Origin: Mrakia gelida
Taxonomy: Eukaryota; Basidiomycota; Tremellomycetes; Cystofilobasidiales; Mrakiaceae
Direction: 5' to 3'
DNA length: 64,000 nucleotides
NCBI GenBank assembly: GCA_024345305.1
Contig: BRON01000009.1
Location: forward strand, 1,364,001 to 1,428,000
Position numbers and translations under genes: made by a program. Of this stretch, positions 9,234-22,864 are shown piece after piece. Within the stretch, counting starts at the first letter, position 1. Every line of letters starts with the position of its first letter. Below the pieces are notes generated by a model. It saw nothing but the letters and a program-made list of their open reading frames with translations. It ran no database searches and was not told the DNA's origin.

Positions 9234-11289
9234 CTACGCCTTCCCAGCCTTGGTCTTCGCCGCAACCATCAACTCCTCGAACTCCCCGAGAATCTCGAGC
9301 CCAACTCCGAACCTCCTTCGCACCTCAGGATCCTGCGCGAGCTCCCCAAACCCTCGTCGAGCCTCGCCCTCCCCGGTCGCGAGCGACTCCAACTCCTGTC
9401 GAATCTCCGAGCAGAGCAGCCAGAGAACGTAAGCTCGAACGTCCCAGAAGCGAGCTCAGTTGGTCGAGCGATCTTCCGAGGCTCCGAACATCACATTGTC
9501 CTTGTTGGGTTTGGACTTGAGAAGGTCGCCTTGAACTCGCTCGATTCCGTCGACGTCGAGCTGTCCGGTGAGGATTCGGTGAGGGAGTTTGAGGAGGGCG
9601 AGGAACGTCTCACGATGCTCTTTGTGAGAGGTGTTGAGGGGTCTGGCAGTTGGGGTGAGGAGGTTGACGAGGTCGATATCAGCGGTGTGGGGGTTGGCGA
9701 GGAGTTCGTTGAAGACGGTTGGAGGGAGGTAAGTCTTGAGTTCGACGGCTTTGGACTTGTAGACCTTGTTGTCGTCGTCGGCTGCAGAGAAAAAGAAGGA
9801 AGAGTATCGGAGGATCAGAGTCAGTAAGGCAGTTTCCCCTAGCTCGAGAGTCGAGGGAAGAAATGGGGGGAGGAGGAGGACGCGAACGGAATCGAAGACT
9901 CACCCTTGCCACACAAGAAGTTCAAGGGAGAAGAACGAACATCTGGAAGTAGGAACGATTGGAAAGTTCGTTGAGCAGGTACTGAGGAAGAAGGATAAGA
10001 GGCGAAGAGCCAGAGTCGTCAGCTGGGTGTCGAAGTCGACGAAGAGAAACGAGAAAGGACGCGACTGAGCGAAATGACTCACCGACGACGACGAGGTCCT
10101 CATCTTCCTTCTCCTCCTCCTCCTTCCCTTCCTCCCCTCCTCCGACGATCCCTCCAGCCTCCTGCTCGACCATCAATCCCTCGACCTCCTCCTCCCCAGC
10201 CTTCCCAGACCTCCCACCTCCCTCCACCGCTCTCCCCTTTCCCTTTCCCGTCCCCCCCCCCTTGGGCATCTGTTTCTTCCCCCCCTTGAAGTCCTCGTCA
10301 TCCGAAGTCTCCCCCACGGTAGACTCTGGGACGAAGCTGCTTCCTGAGGTATCAGCCGCTCCAGGGCCATCAGAGAGGGTCGAGGAAGTGGGCGAGGTAG
10401 GAGAGGGCTGGGAGAGGGGTTTGGCGAGGCGAGAGGGCGATGGCGATTCATGTTGAGCGAAGGGAGCGTCGTACTCGGCTGCCTTCGCAGGCGAGGGCGA
10501 GCCACGAGTTGAGGATGGAGAGTCGGGTAGGGGAATTAGGTGGTAGGCGATGTTCCTGAAGTTGAACGTCGAGAAGGTGAAAAGCGAAAGTCAGCAAGGG
10601 GAGAGACGCGACGCAATCGCGTAACTCGATAGACTGTTCGACTTACGAGCTCGACGGTCCAGGCTCCTCTCGGTCGACGTTGAGAGATCTGGAGATCAAG
10701 GAAACGAAAAGGGAAGTCAGTCGAGAGCTCGAGGCGAAGAGGTGCGGCTCGTGAGAGGTGGTCTTTCGAATCGAAGGAAGAAACGAGCTGGGACTCACTT
10801 GGGTGAACTCTCGAGCTCATCGATCTCCTCCTGAGCGGCCTTGGGGTCTTTTGGAACCGTTCGAGTGGTTGTTGTTGTCGCATTCCTGGAGTTAGAAAAG
10901 GAAAGCGAGGTCAGCTTGAATCGACGACGACGCGAGGAAGATAAACGCAAAGATGACTGACTTGAGCTGCTCCTTGAGACGCTCAAGCTCGAGACGAAGT
11001 TCCCTGTCTCGCTGCGAAGAGAGAAAAGTCAACTAACGCGTCGACGAAAGGCGAAGGAAGATCACAAAACTCACTCGTTCTTGGCCGACACGTCGACGAT
11101 CTTGGAATCCTTGAACTCCATAGCTTTGTGAGCAAACGCGAGGGCGAGATTCCTGCAGGAGAGGAGAACGAAGAAGGGAGGGGATCGGACAGAAGGGAGA
11201 AGGAGGGAAGATCAGCTATCGGTTCGAGTCCTCTGCTCTCGACGACGAAGACGCGAACGAACTGACCTCGTTGCAAGTTGAAGCTCCAT
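9234..11289 (-). CDS. Coiled-coil protein of unknown function, with in-frame TGA near the C-terminus
   Basis: The first exon is 11289-11267 (MELQLATR). It joins a phase-2 intron to 11152 (NLALAFAHKAMEFKDSKIVD). The coil exon from 11011 reads RDRELRLELERLKEQLK; reaching it in frame needs a donor inside 11152-11075 (GTGTCG after GTCGAC), so that junction is uncertain. Exons near 10870 and 10690 lead into a disordered, acidic middle (NIAYHLIPLPDSPSS, DDEDFKGGKK). A last large exon contains ADDDNKVYKSKAVELKTYLP. A TGA at 9458-9456 interrupts this exon, yet the same frame continues for about 73 codons (ARFWDVRAYVLWLLCSEIRQ) to the TAG at 9236-9234. I do not recognise the family; the N-terminal coil resembles that of the 6587 locus. 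The protein may end at the TGA. Confidence 0.55.
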
Positions 11290-11368
11290 CTCCGCCGGAG
11301 AAGACAGAGTCAGCGACGAGTGAGTGCTATCGAGTGGACTCGGGTGCACTCAGCTAGCTTGAGCTCAC

Positions 11369-11659
11369 TATTTTAGGGCAGAAGAGCTTGAAGAGTGCTT
11401 TGTAGCCAACGAGGAAGATGTCTTGGTAGAGGAGAGGGCCCGAGAACTCGAGGAAGGCGAGCGAGACCAGGGAGGTTTGGACGAGGGTGGGAGCGTCGCA
11501 GAATCGGAGGATGTGATGGTGAAGCTCGGGGGGGACGGGAGGGAAAGGGGTGATGGAGATTGACTTGCGTTGCTGGAGGAGTTGAAGGGAGGAGGGACCG
11601 AGGGCGTCCATCGAGATGGGGCGAAGGGAAGAGGAGGAGGGAGGAGAAGGAGCAGCCAT
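11369..11659 (-). CDS. F-box-like exon, copy 3 (truncated or fused)
   Basis: A 97-codon exon starts at ATG 11659 (MAAPSPPSSSSLRPIS) and encodes the family block: FPPVPPELHHHILRFC, then TSLVSLAFLEFSGPLLYQDI, ending LFKLFCPKI at a GTGAGC donor. Position and phase (0) of that donor match the other copies. The expected second F-box-like exon is not found. Instead the next acceptor (...GGCGGAG, at about 11290) leads directly into MELQLATR, the start of the coiled-coil gene. Either this is a truncated copy left beside that gene, or its exon is spliced onto it. It is divergent from the phosphatase gene at 11991, leaving about 330 bases between them. Confidence 0.55.
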
Positions 11660-11990
11660 TCCGGTGATGTGGAGAGGAGGAAGAGGGGGTGTGGTTGGTA
11701 CTGAGAGGGAGGTAAGAAGGAGGGCAGTCCAATGGCGCGACGTGGGAGGTATAGAAAGTCTCGGTTCGTAATCGTCGTTCTCGAGGAAGGTGAACGAGAG
11801 CAGGAAGGAAGAGGTGAGCTCGAAAGCGAGCTTGACCTTCTTCCTCTCTCTCTCATCCATCTCCAAAACGGCTCTTTTTCACCACTTTCCTTTTCCTCGC
11901 TCAACAAGCATCGTCGGACCCGATCCTCTCCTACCCAAGGAACCAACTCTTGACACCAGACATCGACTAGGACGCTTTGAGCCCGTCGAG

Positions 11991-13690
<1,700 letters not shown>

Positions 13691-14021
13691 GAAGGGGGAA
13701 GACGCGTCTGGGCTCAAGGTCGAGCGAGGTGGTTGGTTTCGGTGTTGTTTCTTTGATGACTTGAACGAACCTTTAGGCCGTTTCTCGAGAGAGCTGAGAT
13801 TGGGGAGCAGGTTCCCTCTCATCATCTCACGAAGTGACTCCGAGAAGTTCTGCAGGGCCTCCGACGAAGACGAGCTCGTGTTGCTTCGATCTCGCAGGTC
13901 GAAGTCGCAGGCGCCCTCTCCCTTCTCCTTCAACTACGACCCCCCTCCCCCCTCAAGGGCATTCCCCTAGCTCCTTTTCTCTCCCCCTACTCTCCTATTA
14001 CCTTCAGCATCTCACCCGAGG
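13691..14021. other. Tandem intergenic region, phosphatase to phospholipase
   Basis: These 331 bases separate the TGA of the phosphatase from the ATG of the phospholipase, both on the plus strand. The second half is pyrimidine-rich (C/T runs, 13910-14000), as expected of a fungal 5' leader. No exon was found. Confidence 0.5.
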
Positions 14022-17000
14022 ATGGCCAGCTTCTTCAAGAGGAAGAATCGAGAGCCTGTACGTTGACCTTTCCTCCCCGTCCCCTTCATGTTGAGCTTCG
14101 ACGCAGCTCACCTCCCTCTCCTTCCCTTCCAGTCGATCTCTTCGATGGGCTCTTCGGAGACTCGAGGGTCTACAGATACGCACAAGCATCGAGATCGAGT
14201 CTTGCCTAACTACTTTGGAGAGGATGCGCCTGAGCGAGCTGGTGAGTCCGAGAGAGAGTGGAGGGAAGATGGGCGCTGAGGGGAGAGGAGGGAAGGGAAG
14301 GAACGTTGAGCTCGCACGGGAGGTTGAGGGTGATATCTGGGACGAGGACCAGTTCGGAGAAGGGCTGGGAGCTGGAGGTGGCTCGAAGGCTCTTCGCGAA
14401 GAGCTGGGATGGCTGTGGCCGCTGTAGGAGGGAGGAGTCAGAGGGAGGAAGGGAAGGGAAGCTCTCGTTGACGTCGACAACGTTCACGAAGCTCTCTCGC
14501 CCTCAGGTTCTCCAGTATTGAGCTCTTGAATGCCATTATTGAGCTGTCACCTACAAGAGCCTCGACTCTACACATCCCCTCATCTTGAACATCCCCCCTC
14601 GAAGGACCCGAGCTCGAGTCCACTGGCGTCCCGTCTCGCGTGATTCTGACCTCCTGTCCTCCTCCCTTCGTCCACCTCTCTCCCTTCACCCAGGCTCCTC
14701 CTTCCTGCATCGCTTAAAAGTGAGCATCCTCCAAGCCGGCGAAGTAGACTCACATCGTCTTCGACCGAGCTGACTCTCGTTTCCTCCAACTTCCACTCGT
14801 CAGGACATGAAATCACGCTGGAGCGACATCATGAACGTCGACGACCTCCTCCAAGCAGAGCTGGCCGATGCTCGTCTTCACCCCGAGATCCAATGGGCAG
14901 CATCGATTCGAAGGTCTAACGACCTCTGCGACGCCGAAGCAGCTCTCGTCAAAGCTAGGAGGAAGAAGGCCGTCAAGCAGCTGAAGCGGTTCTTGAAGCT
15001 CCCCGACGACGAGGAGGTCGACGAGAGGGATGTGCCGATTGTTTGCTTGGGAGGGAGTGGTGGTGGATTTAGAGCTGTGAGTTGGATCTGTTCATGGTTC
15101 CTGAGGCGACGGAGTTGGAGAGTGCCAGCGTGAAGAGCTGATCGTTCGCTCGACGCGTTTCGGTTCGAACAGATGTTGGGATTCTTGGGAACCATGGAGG
15201 CTGCGAAGGAGGCTGGGATGTGGGACCTGGTGAGACGAAATCCTCTCGTATCTGCCGAGCTGATACTGACGCGTCTCGTTACCCCGCAGATCATGTACAC
15301 GGGCGGTGTGTCGGGGAGTTGTTGGGCTCTCGGAGGTTCGTCTCGCTCGATCGACCTCTCGCCTCGCCTCGATATCGACTGACCTACTGATTCTACTCCA
15401 GCTTACTACACCTGGGGAGAGATGTCTACGAAACGAGCTCTCAGTCATTTCGCGAAGCACAGCATGCAGTGCGTACGAGCTGTCTTCGTCGCTTTCCTCC
15501 GCTCGAGCCTGACGCGTCTCGTTCATTTCTTCAGCCATCCTCTCAGTCCGAAGTGAGTCTTTTCTTACGCTCTCGGAGAAGACGTCGACTGATCTTTTCC
15601 TCTTCCGATACTCCAGAGCTATGCGAGAGACCATGAAGAGTCCTCGAGGCCCGTACTTCCTTCTCGCTCCTTTGTTCGTCCAGCCTTGCCTCCCTCTTCG
15701 CTGCGAGTTCGAGCTGACCTCTTCTTTACGCTCCTCCCTCAGACAAAAGAAGCAACTCGCTGGACTGTCTCAGACGCTCATGGACGTGTACGGAAGCTTC
15801 GTGACCGCTTACCTCTGGCTTCGTTCGTTCATCTCTTTCCCTTCGCTCTCGAGTCGACGCGTTCCGTTCGACCCCTTCTGACCTTCGGCGTTCTGCCCTT
15901 CCTCTCCCACAGCATCGAAGGAGGAGGCCATCAACATCTGGAAGGATCGTATGCCGTCGTTACATCGAGAGTGGTTTCGATGGAGCAGTGTCGCTCCGAA
16001 GATCTCGAAGGGAGAGGAGCCCATGCCCTTGCTCACAGCGATTCGACACGAGAGGCCTTGGAGTGAGTGTCTTCTTCGTTCGCGTAAAAAGTCCACCTCA
16101 GAACTGATGTCTTGAATTATTTCGCTTCGTGCAGAGGCTTGGAAGGACAAGGACTCGCCGTTCGAGAAGGAGGATCACAACGACAAGGAGCATCGGTGAG
16201 TTTCGACGCGTCTTGTCCTCCTTGAATCGAAGCTCACTCTCGCCCTGTCCTCTCGCTTACAGTCTCGCAATGGACGCCTGGTGGCAATGGAGCGAGGTTC
16301 GTGTCTTCCTCTCGCCTCTCACATCTCCCGTCGATGTTCGCTGACTTGCCTCTCCGTCTCTTCGCCTCGAACAGTTCTCGCCGTTCGAGTTCGGTTGCGA
16401 CGAACTCAAGTACTGGATTCCGTGAGCATCTTCTCTCTCTCGACCCTCATTTGACCAGATCTGACGTCTCCTCTCTATCTCATTCTCAGTATCTGGGGCT
16501 TCGGTCGACCTTTCGAGGGAGGAGTCTCGACCAAAAGTCTTCCCGAACACTCGCTCTCGTCCATCCTCGGTCTCTGCACGAGTGCTCCTGCCGCTCCTAT
16601 GAGGTGAGTCGCATCCACGCCGACGCGTAAAAAGCGTCGATACTGATCCTTCGCCTTCGTCACTGCAGTATCTACCTCGGAACGATTCAACGAGGACTTC
16701 CGAAGGGCTGGATTGAGGGTTCGATCGACAACATCAGCGGAGCCATCGCTCGTGGGTCCTCGTCCTCGTCCCTGTAGCGGATTTGTCATGACTCACTCTC
16801 GTCCTTCTTATCGTCAGATCTCTGGGGCCAGCACGACACCAAGGTCTTCGAGGGTCGACACCCAGTTCACGCGTTAGTCGGCGTCTCCCGTCTCACTCTC
16901 CTCGACGAAGCTGACCTCTCCTCTTTTTCGACGTCGAACCTCTCAGAGCCAACGAACATAACGTGAGTTGTGACTCTTCCTCCATCATCTCTGTCTCCGA

Positions 17001-18925
17001 AGCTCACTTTTATGTCGGTTGCTTCAGCCTCTCTACCACGCCTCTCCCTCGCCTCGTCCTCCTGGAATCGAGAACGCGAAGAGGATCCACATGCTCGACT
17101 CTGGTTCGTTCTTCTCTCTCGACAAGCTTGATCGAGAGCCTTCCTGATCGTTTCTCCATCGTCCTGTCATCCAGGAATCTCCAACAACTGCCCCACCTAC
17201 GCTTTCCTTCATCCATCTCGCGGAGCCGACGTGGTCATCAACTTCGACGCGAGTTCGGACGTCATGTCGGAGGCAGCTCCCGCTCGGAACCAGGAGATGG
17301 GAGATATGAAGGGTGAGCATCTTACTCTACTTTCGTTCGCTCTCCTTCGACGCGACTGACCGTCCCCTTGCTCGTTCGTTCAGGTCTCACCTTCACCAAA
17401 CGAGCCCATCCTTTCCCCGTCCCAACGACTTTCCAACCTCCTCAATCCCAGTCTCACCCATCCGAAACGAGCTTCGCATCCTCCGTCTCCGTCTCTACTC
17501 CAGAAACTCCCGATGGATCCGAATCCAACGTCCCTTCGACTCCCACACCCAAAAACAACCCCATCGACGGACTTCCCATCCCTTCCTCCTCCTCTCGAGC
17601 ACCCTCCTTCGCTCCCTCCTCCTTACGACAAAGCTCCCTCTTCTCGGAACATCGACCTCAAAACCCATCGAATCCAGACGGTGGTCCTGGCGAGCCAAGC
17701 AATTCGGATCCCAAGAAGCGAGCGTTCGAGAAGGCTCGGGAGGAGGACGTGAAGAGGAAGGCGAAGGCTCAAGCGAAGGGTTGGACTCCTCAGTCGATAG
17801 AGAAGGAGTTCGGTGGGAGGTATGCTCAGGTGAATCTTCAAGCCCTACAGTCTCGTCTCGAGGCCATCGAAGAGCAGATCGTCGAAAGCGCTCGCTGATC
17901 ATTGTTCGTTTGGCGTCGGGCGTAGATCTTCGACGGAATCCCCACTCATCCTATCCAACCTTTCGCTTCGGAACCCGAGACCTCGAACGACGGCTCAGCA
18001 GCTCCACCGCCGATGTCGGGAGATCAGAAGCCTGGGTCGATACCCTACAACGTCTCAGATCACAACGTTCCTCTCGCGACACGACCGGTTTCGTTGGTGA
18101 GTCGCGTCGTCGTCTCTTTCATTTCTTCTTTCGTCTTTCGAGCGAGCTCAAACTGTCACTGATGCGCTCTCACTCAACTTCCATCTCGATATCATCTAGG
18201 TCTACATGCCTCTCTTCCCAAACAAGGTCAACGTACGTCCCTTCTTCCTCAGCTCAATCCTTTTCGTCGCCCGTTTCGTCTTTTGCTCACGCGTCTCTTA
18301 CTTCCTCTCTTCTCCCTTCTCCGTTCATCCTTCACTTTCCCAGCCCGGCTATGACCCTACCTCAGACTCCTTCTCTGGATCTTACAAGTTTGTCTCGTCC
18401 CGCTACATCCTCCTGTTCTCGTCCTCGTCTCGTCTCATCCCTCGAAACCCAACGCTGACCTTCCGTTCTCCTCCCTTCCATCTTCACTCCGCCACCAGCC
18501 TCAAATGGACCGAAGAACAAGTCCAAACGATCCGAAAGACGTCCAAAGCCAACTTTCTCGAAGGACTGGACGTGATCCGACTCGCGATTCGAGAAGGATA
18601 CGAAAGGAGGAAGGCCGAGCGACTGTCGCATTCGGAGAGGAAGAAGTCGAGGGAGGCGTCGGCGTCGGCTTCGGGGTCGAGCTGGAAGGTTCAGGGTGGT
18701 AGTGAGGTCGAGTCGAAGCAGAGTGAGGGGACGGCGACGCCGACGGAGGGAGGGGAGGTGCTCTCCAACGGGAATGGGAACGGGAATGGCGACGAGCGAG
18801 CGGAGGAGGAAGTGGTTGTTCTGGGCGCTGTGATCGGTAGCAACGGGGACGGCGAGAAGAAGGAGGAGGTTCCTGTGCTAGAGGAGAAGAAGGAGGAGGG
18901 GTTGGAGTTGGACCAGATCATTTGA
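14022..18925 (+). CDS. Cytosolic phospholipase A2/lysophospholipase (PLA2_B type)
   Basis: About 20 exons join into one protein. The catalytic lipase domain shows the glycine loop GGSGGGFRAMLGFLG (exon junction near 15075/15174), the nucleophile motif YTGGVSGSCWALG (15295 onward) and the Asp site LDSGISNNCPTYAF with NFDAS (17090-17260). This is the Ser-Asp dyad of the group IV PLA2/lysophospholipase fold. The C-terminal half carries YAQ-IFDGIPTHP, VYMPLFPNK and YDPTSDSFSGSY-LKWTEEQV, blocks seen in fungal cytosolic family members. The N-terminus MASFFKRKNREP is basic and no signal peptide is seen, so a cytoplasmic or membrane-peripheral enzyme acting on glycerophospholipids is likely. The tail (18600-18925) is acidic and low complexity, ending LDQII. 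Intron 2 (14242-14693) is far longer than the others. Stop TGA at 18925. Confidence 0.9.
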
Positions 18926-19275
18926 GGGAGAGTTGGGTCGGCTTTCGCGAGGCGTTTCGTTTCTTTCGTGTATCTCATACCCCTATCCTATTTACCCAAC
19001 ACCCAACACCTAGTCTACACTCCATACCCTCTCTATCTTAGCTCGACGTACATGTCCTTCTCCCAGCAAAATCTTCTTCGCGAAGAGAAAACAAATCCCA
19101 AAGAGGACGACGACGACGACGAGCGGACGACGAGCGAAGGGGCTCCCTCTCAACTCCTCGGCGAGCAAGCCCAGGCTCGTCGCTCCTCCCTCTCCCTTCC
19201 CTGTCGCCCAACTCCCTCCCTCCCCTTCCCTACCCCAAACCCTTTTTTCTCCCTCTTCTCCTCACTGGGACAACC
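18926..19275. other. Tandem intergenic region, phospholipase to GRR1-like gene
   Basis: About 350 bases separate two plus-strand genes. No exon with splice support was found. The first part is probably 3' untranslated; the second is pyrimidine-rich toward the ATG at 19276. Confidence 0.45.
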
Positions 19276-22200
19276 ATGTCCTCCTTCTTCCCCGGCCTGA
19301 ACCCTCTCCTCTCCGACCTCCCTCTGCACGCTCACGCGTTCGCTCCCGCCTCCCCTTCGTCGACGTCTGTTTCGGACGGGTCTGGTCCTGAGGATTTCGA
19401 CGATGCTATCTTCGCGGAAACTTCCTTCCAGGGAGCTTCGAGCCATCAGGTTGTGAAGCCGGAGTGGAGAGCGGGTGGAGGAGGAGGAGGAGGCGCAGGA
19501 GGGAGTGGGGTTGGTGGGTGGAAAGGGAAGGAGAGGGAAGGGAGCAGGAGTAGGAGAGGGGGTGGAATGGACGAGGAAGAGCAGGAGGAGGAAGAGGTTC
19601 TGGGAGTGGGAGGGGATAAGTTGCCTTATGAGATTTGGATATGCGTGAGTTAGCACTCGTGTCTTGTCTCTAGTAGAGGATGAAGGGAGGAGGGGACAAG
19701 AGGAGGGAGACGACCGATGATCGCTGACTTGAGCTCGCCTCCTCCCTCCCTTCCCTCCCTCGCTCCTCCTTCCCCTCCCATCCCATCCCTCTTCCTCACT
19801 CCTCCTCTCTCTCACCAACCCACCTCCTACTCCACCTTCTCACCCATCAGATCATCAAACTCCTCTCCTCTACGACGGATCTCAAATCCTGCCTGCTCGT
19901 CTCCCACTCATGGTGCCAAATCGGCGTCGAGATCCTCTGGCACAAACCAATCTTCCAACGAGTCAACACTCTCTACAGACTCCTCAACGTCATCGACCCC
20001 ATCCCAGTACAGGACGAAACCATAGGAGCTCACAAGGCAAGGATGCTTCTCGAAGGAGGATCCAACTCCAACTCGAGGAGTCTGACCAACTCGCCAGGAG
20101 GAGGAGGAGGCAACTCGTCCATGGGAGAGAGCACCAACGGAGACAACAACGCTTCCCTCCTCCTTCAACCCCAAGCCATCACAACCCTCTCAGTATCCTC
20201 TACCCATCAACCTCGTTCAGGTTCCCGATCCTCCAACAACCGTCTCCTCCCCTGGGACTACCCAACCTTCCTCATCGACGACCCTTCCCTCCTCCTCTCC
20301 TCCTCCCCAACCCACCCCCCTCTCCGAACCTTCCCTTACTCAACCTTCATCCGTCGACTCAACTTGGGGAACATCTCGGAATCCATGTCGGATCACTCGT
20401 TCTTCCGTCTTCGAACCTGCTCTCGCCTCGAACGGCTCACCCTTCAAGGGTGCTCGAAGCTGTCGGATTCGGTCCTCGCTGCTGTGTTGGGAGATGGGAA
20501 CATGCCGGAACTGGTAGCGTTGGATCTGACGAATGTGAAGTTGGTGACGGATAACACGGTGGGAGCGTTGGCGAGAGGGTGTCCGAGGTTGCAGGGGTTG
20601 AATTTGAGCGGGTGCAGGTTGGTGACGGACGAGGGGGTCGTGGCTGTTGCTGAGGGGTGTAGGTTGTTGAGAAGGGTGAGTTCGCGTGCTTCCCTCCCCT
20701 CTACTTCGTCTGACGAACGTTTGCTGACCTTTCGTTTCGCTCGTTCTCGTTTCGCCTTGCTCGTTCGCAGATCAAACTCGTCAAGTGCGACCTCATCACT
20801 GACACCTCCATCGTCGCTCTCGCTCGATCCTGCCCTCTCCTCCTCGAAGTCGACCTCGTCGACGTCCCCCAAATCACCTCCGTCGCCTCAAGAGAACTCT
20901 GGCTCTACTCCTCCCACCTTCGAGAACTTCGTCTCTCGTCCTGCTCCCTCCTCACCGACACCGGATTCCCCTTCCTCTTCCCTACCGCTACTCAATCCCA
21001 CCCAGTCACAACCCTCGCTATCCCTCTCCCCCTCCCCACCTCCTCATCAACCAACTCCTCCAACGCTTCAACACCGTACCACACCCCCTTGCACTCCAAC
21101 GCTCCCTCGCCTGAGCCAACCCTCCTCGGTCGGTCGTCCAACTCGAACTCGAAGATCCTTCACCCTCCTCCGAACTGGATGCGGCAGTTCGACCATCTCA
21201 GGATCCTCGATCTGACGTCCTGCTCGCAGTTGACGGACCAAGCAGTCGAGGCGATCGTGTCGAACGCGCCCAAGATTAGGAGTTTGGTGTTGGCGAAGTG
21301 CACGGGGTTGACGGATGAGAGTTTGGCGAGCATCTGTAGGTTTGGGAGGTCGTTGCATCAGTTGCATATGGGGCATGTTGCCAGGTGAGTAGTTCTAACG
21401 AAGGACGAATTGGGTTGGAGGGAGGGAGAGGGAACACAATGGGACGAAGACGAAACTGACGCGTCGTCTTGGTTCGTGCAGGATCACCGACGGAGCTGTG
21501 GCGCGACTGGCAAGGACTTGCACGAGGCTGAGATATATCGATTTGGCTTGTGAGTTTTTTGACTTCTCTACTCTCGTTCGTCGCGAGCAGCTCGCTGATT
21601 CGAAGCATCGTCGTTTACAAACAGGCTGCCCTCAACTCACCGACATGTCCGTCTTCGAGCTCTCTCAACTCCCGAAACTTCGTCGGATCGGTCTCGTACG
21701 AGTGAGTATCCCCCTCACTCTCTCTGTTCCTCTCGTTTAGAGCTGATTCGAGGTCTTCCTTCGTCTCGCAGGTCACCAACTTGACGGACAACGCGATCCA
21801 CGCTTTGGTCGAACGACCATCCTCCCTCGAACGAATCCACCTCTCGTACTGCGAGAACATCTCCATCGAGGCCGTTCACTACCTCCTCCAACGGCTCGGG
21901 AAGTTGACTCATCTGAGTCTGACAGGTGTCCCTGCGTTCAGAAGACCAGATCTGCAAAAGTTTTGTAGACAGCCGCCGAAGGTGAGTCGCGTCGTTCTTC
22001 TCGTCTCGTCTTAGCTCGCTCTTCTTCTCCGAGCTGACCCTCAATATCTCTCTCTCTTCTTCGCAGGACTTCAACCCTCACCAACGACAAGCGTTCTGCG
22101 TCTACTCGGGCAGCGGAGTCCACGATCTTCGAAGGTTCCTCGCCACCCTTTGCGACAACACCTCGGGGGATCGAGCTCCTTCGAGTCCTTCGTCTTCGGC

Positions 22201-22864
22201 CGTCTCCATCTCGTTCGACGGAGACGAACCCATCACGGATCACACGGCTTCCGTCGCTCCTCCTCAGCAGCTCCCTCAGCATCATCAACCCCAGCAACCC
22301 ATCCATCTTCTCGCTCCTTCCCTTCCGCCTCACGTTAACAACAACAACATCGCCGCTCCCGCTCCTCATCATCTCCTCCAGGGTCAACCGTGGTTCCAGT
22401 CGGCTCCTCTCCCAGGACCACCACAACCACCACAACCTCCCCCGCAACAGCAGCAGCAGTATCGAACGAACCCAACCCTCCCTCCTTCCTCCTCTCCTCG
22501 TCGAGGAGGACCCTCCACCCTCATCCCCTCCTCCTCCTCCTCGGCCATGGCTTCCCCACCCCCAGCAGGTCCTCTCCCTCTCCCTCCCTCCTCCTCTCAA
22601 CACCGCCAAACCTCCCACAACACAATCTCCGACACGTTCAACCCAGTCGTCGGATCCTCTAGACCTCTCCCAGCGAGACCGACTGGTTCACCCTCGACGA
22701 GCGAGTGGGATCGAAACGTCGCGGGAAGCAGTACGAGGCCAGGACACGCGAGAGGGAATGGACCAGCTGTTCCGGAGGGAGAAGGAGGGAATGGGAACGG
22801 GGGTGGTGGGAGGTTCAGCTTCTTGGGAGGAGGAGGAGCAAGGGATCGAGGGAGGAGTGGGTAG
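19276..22864 (+). CDS. GRR1: GRR1-type F-box/leucine-rich-repeat protein
   Basis: The N-terminus (MSSFFPGLNPLL) is followed by a Gly-rich, acidic linker. Then comes the F-box, split by an intron: LPYEIWIC | IIKLLSSTTDLKSCLLVSHS, with W at WCQIGVEILWHKP. From about 20340 a run of cysteine-type leucine-rich repeats follows (LERLTLQGCSKLSDSVLAAV, LQGLNLSGCRLVTDEGV, LRILDLTSCSQLTDQAVEAI and others), about a dozen by eye and broken by several short introns. A conserved post-repeat segment, FCRQPPK | DFNPHQRQAFCVYSG, matches the GRR1 C-terminal region. GRR1 is the substrate receptor of the SCF ubiquitin ligase that degrades G1 cyclins and links nutrient sensing to the cell cycle. The last about 240 residues are Gln/Pro/Ser-rich and disordered. 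Stop TAG at 22864. Confidence 0.9.

Noticed and set aside
11215..11245. GGTTCGAGTCC, resembling a tRNA T-loop
   Set aside because: No matching acceptor or anticodon stem around it; it lies inside an intron.
14004..14487. Antisense frame inside the long phospholipase intron as a nested gene
   Set aside because: Ser/Pro-rich composition and no introns or known motif; kept only as a note in the long-intron finding.
17313..18458. Plus-strand open frame of 381 codons
   Set aside because: Wrong-frame shadow over the phospholipase exons; Ser/Arg-rich, and the true frame carries conserved blocks such as VYMPLFPNK.
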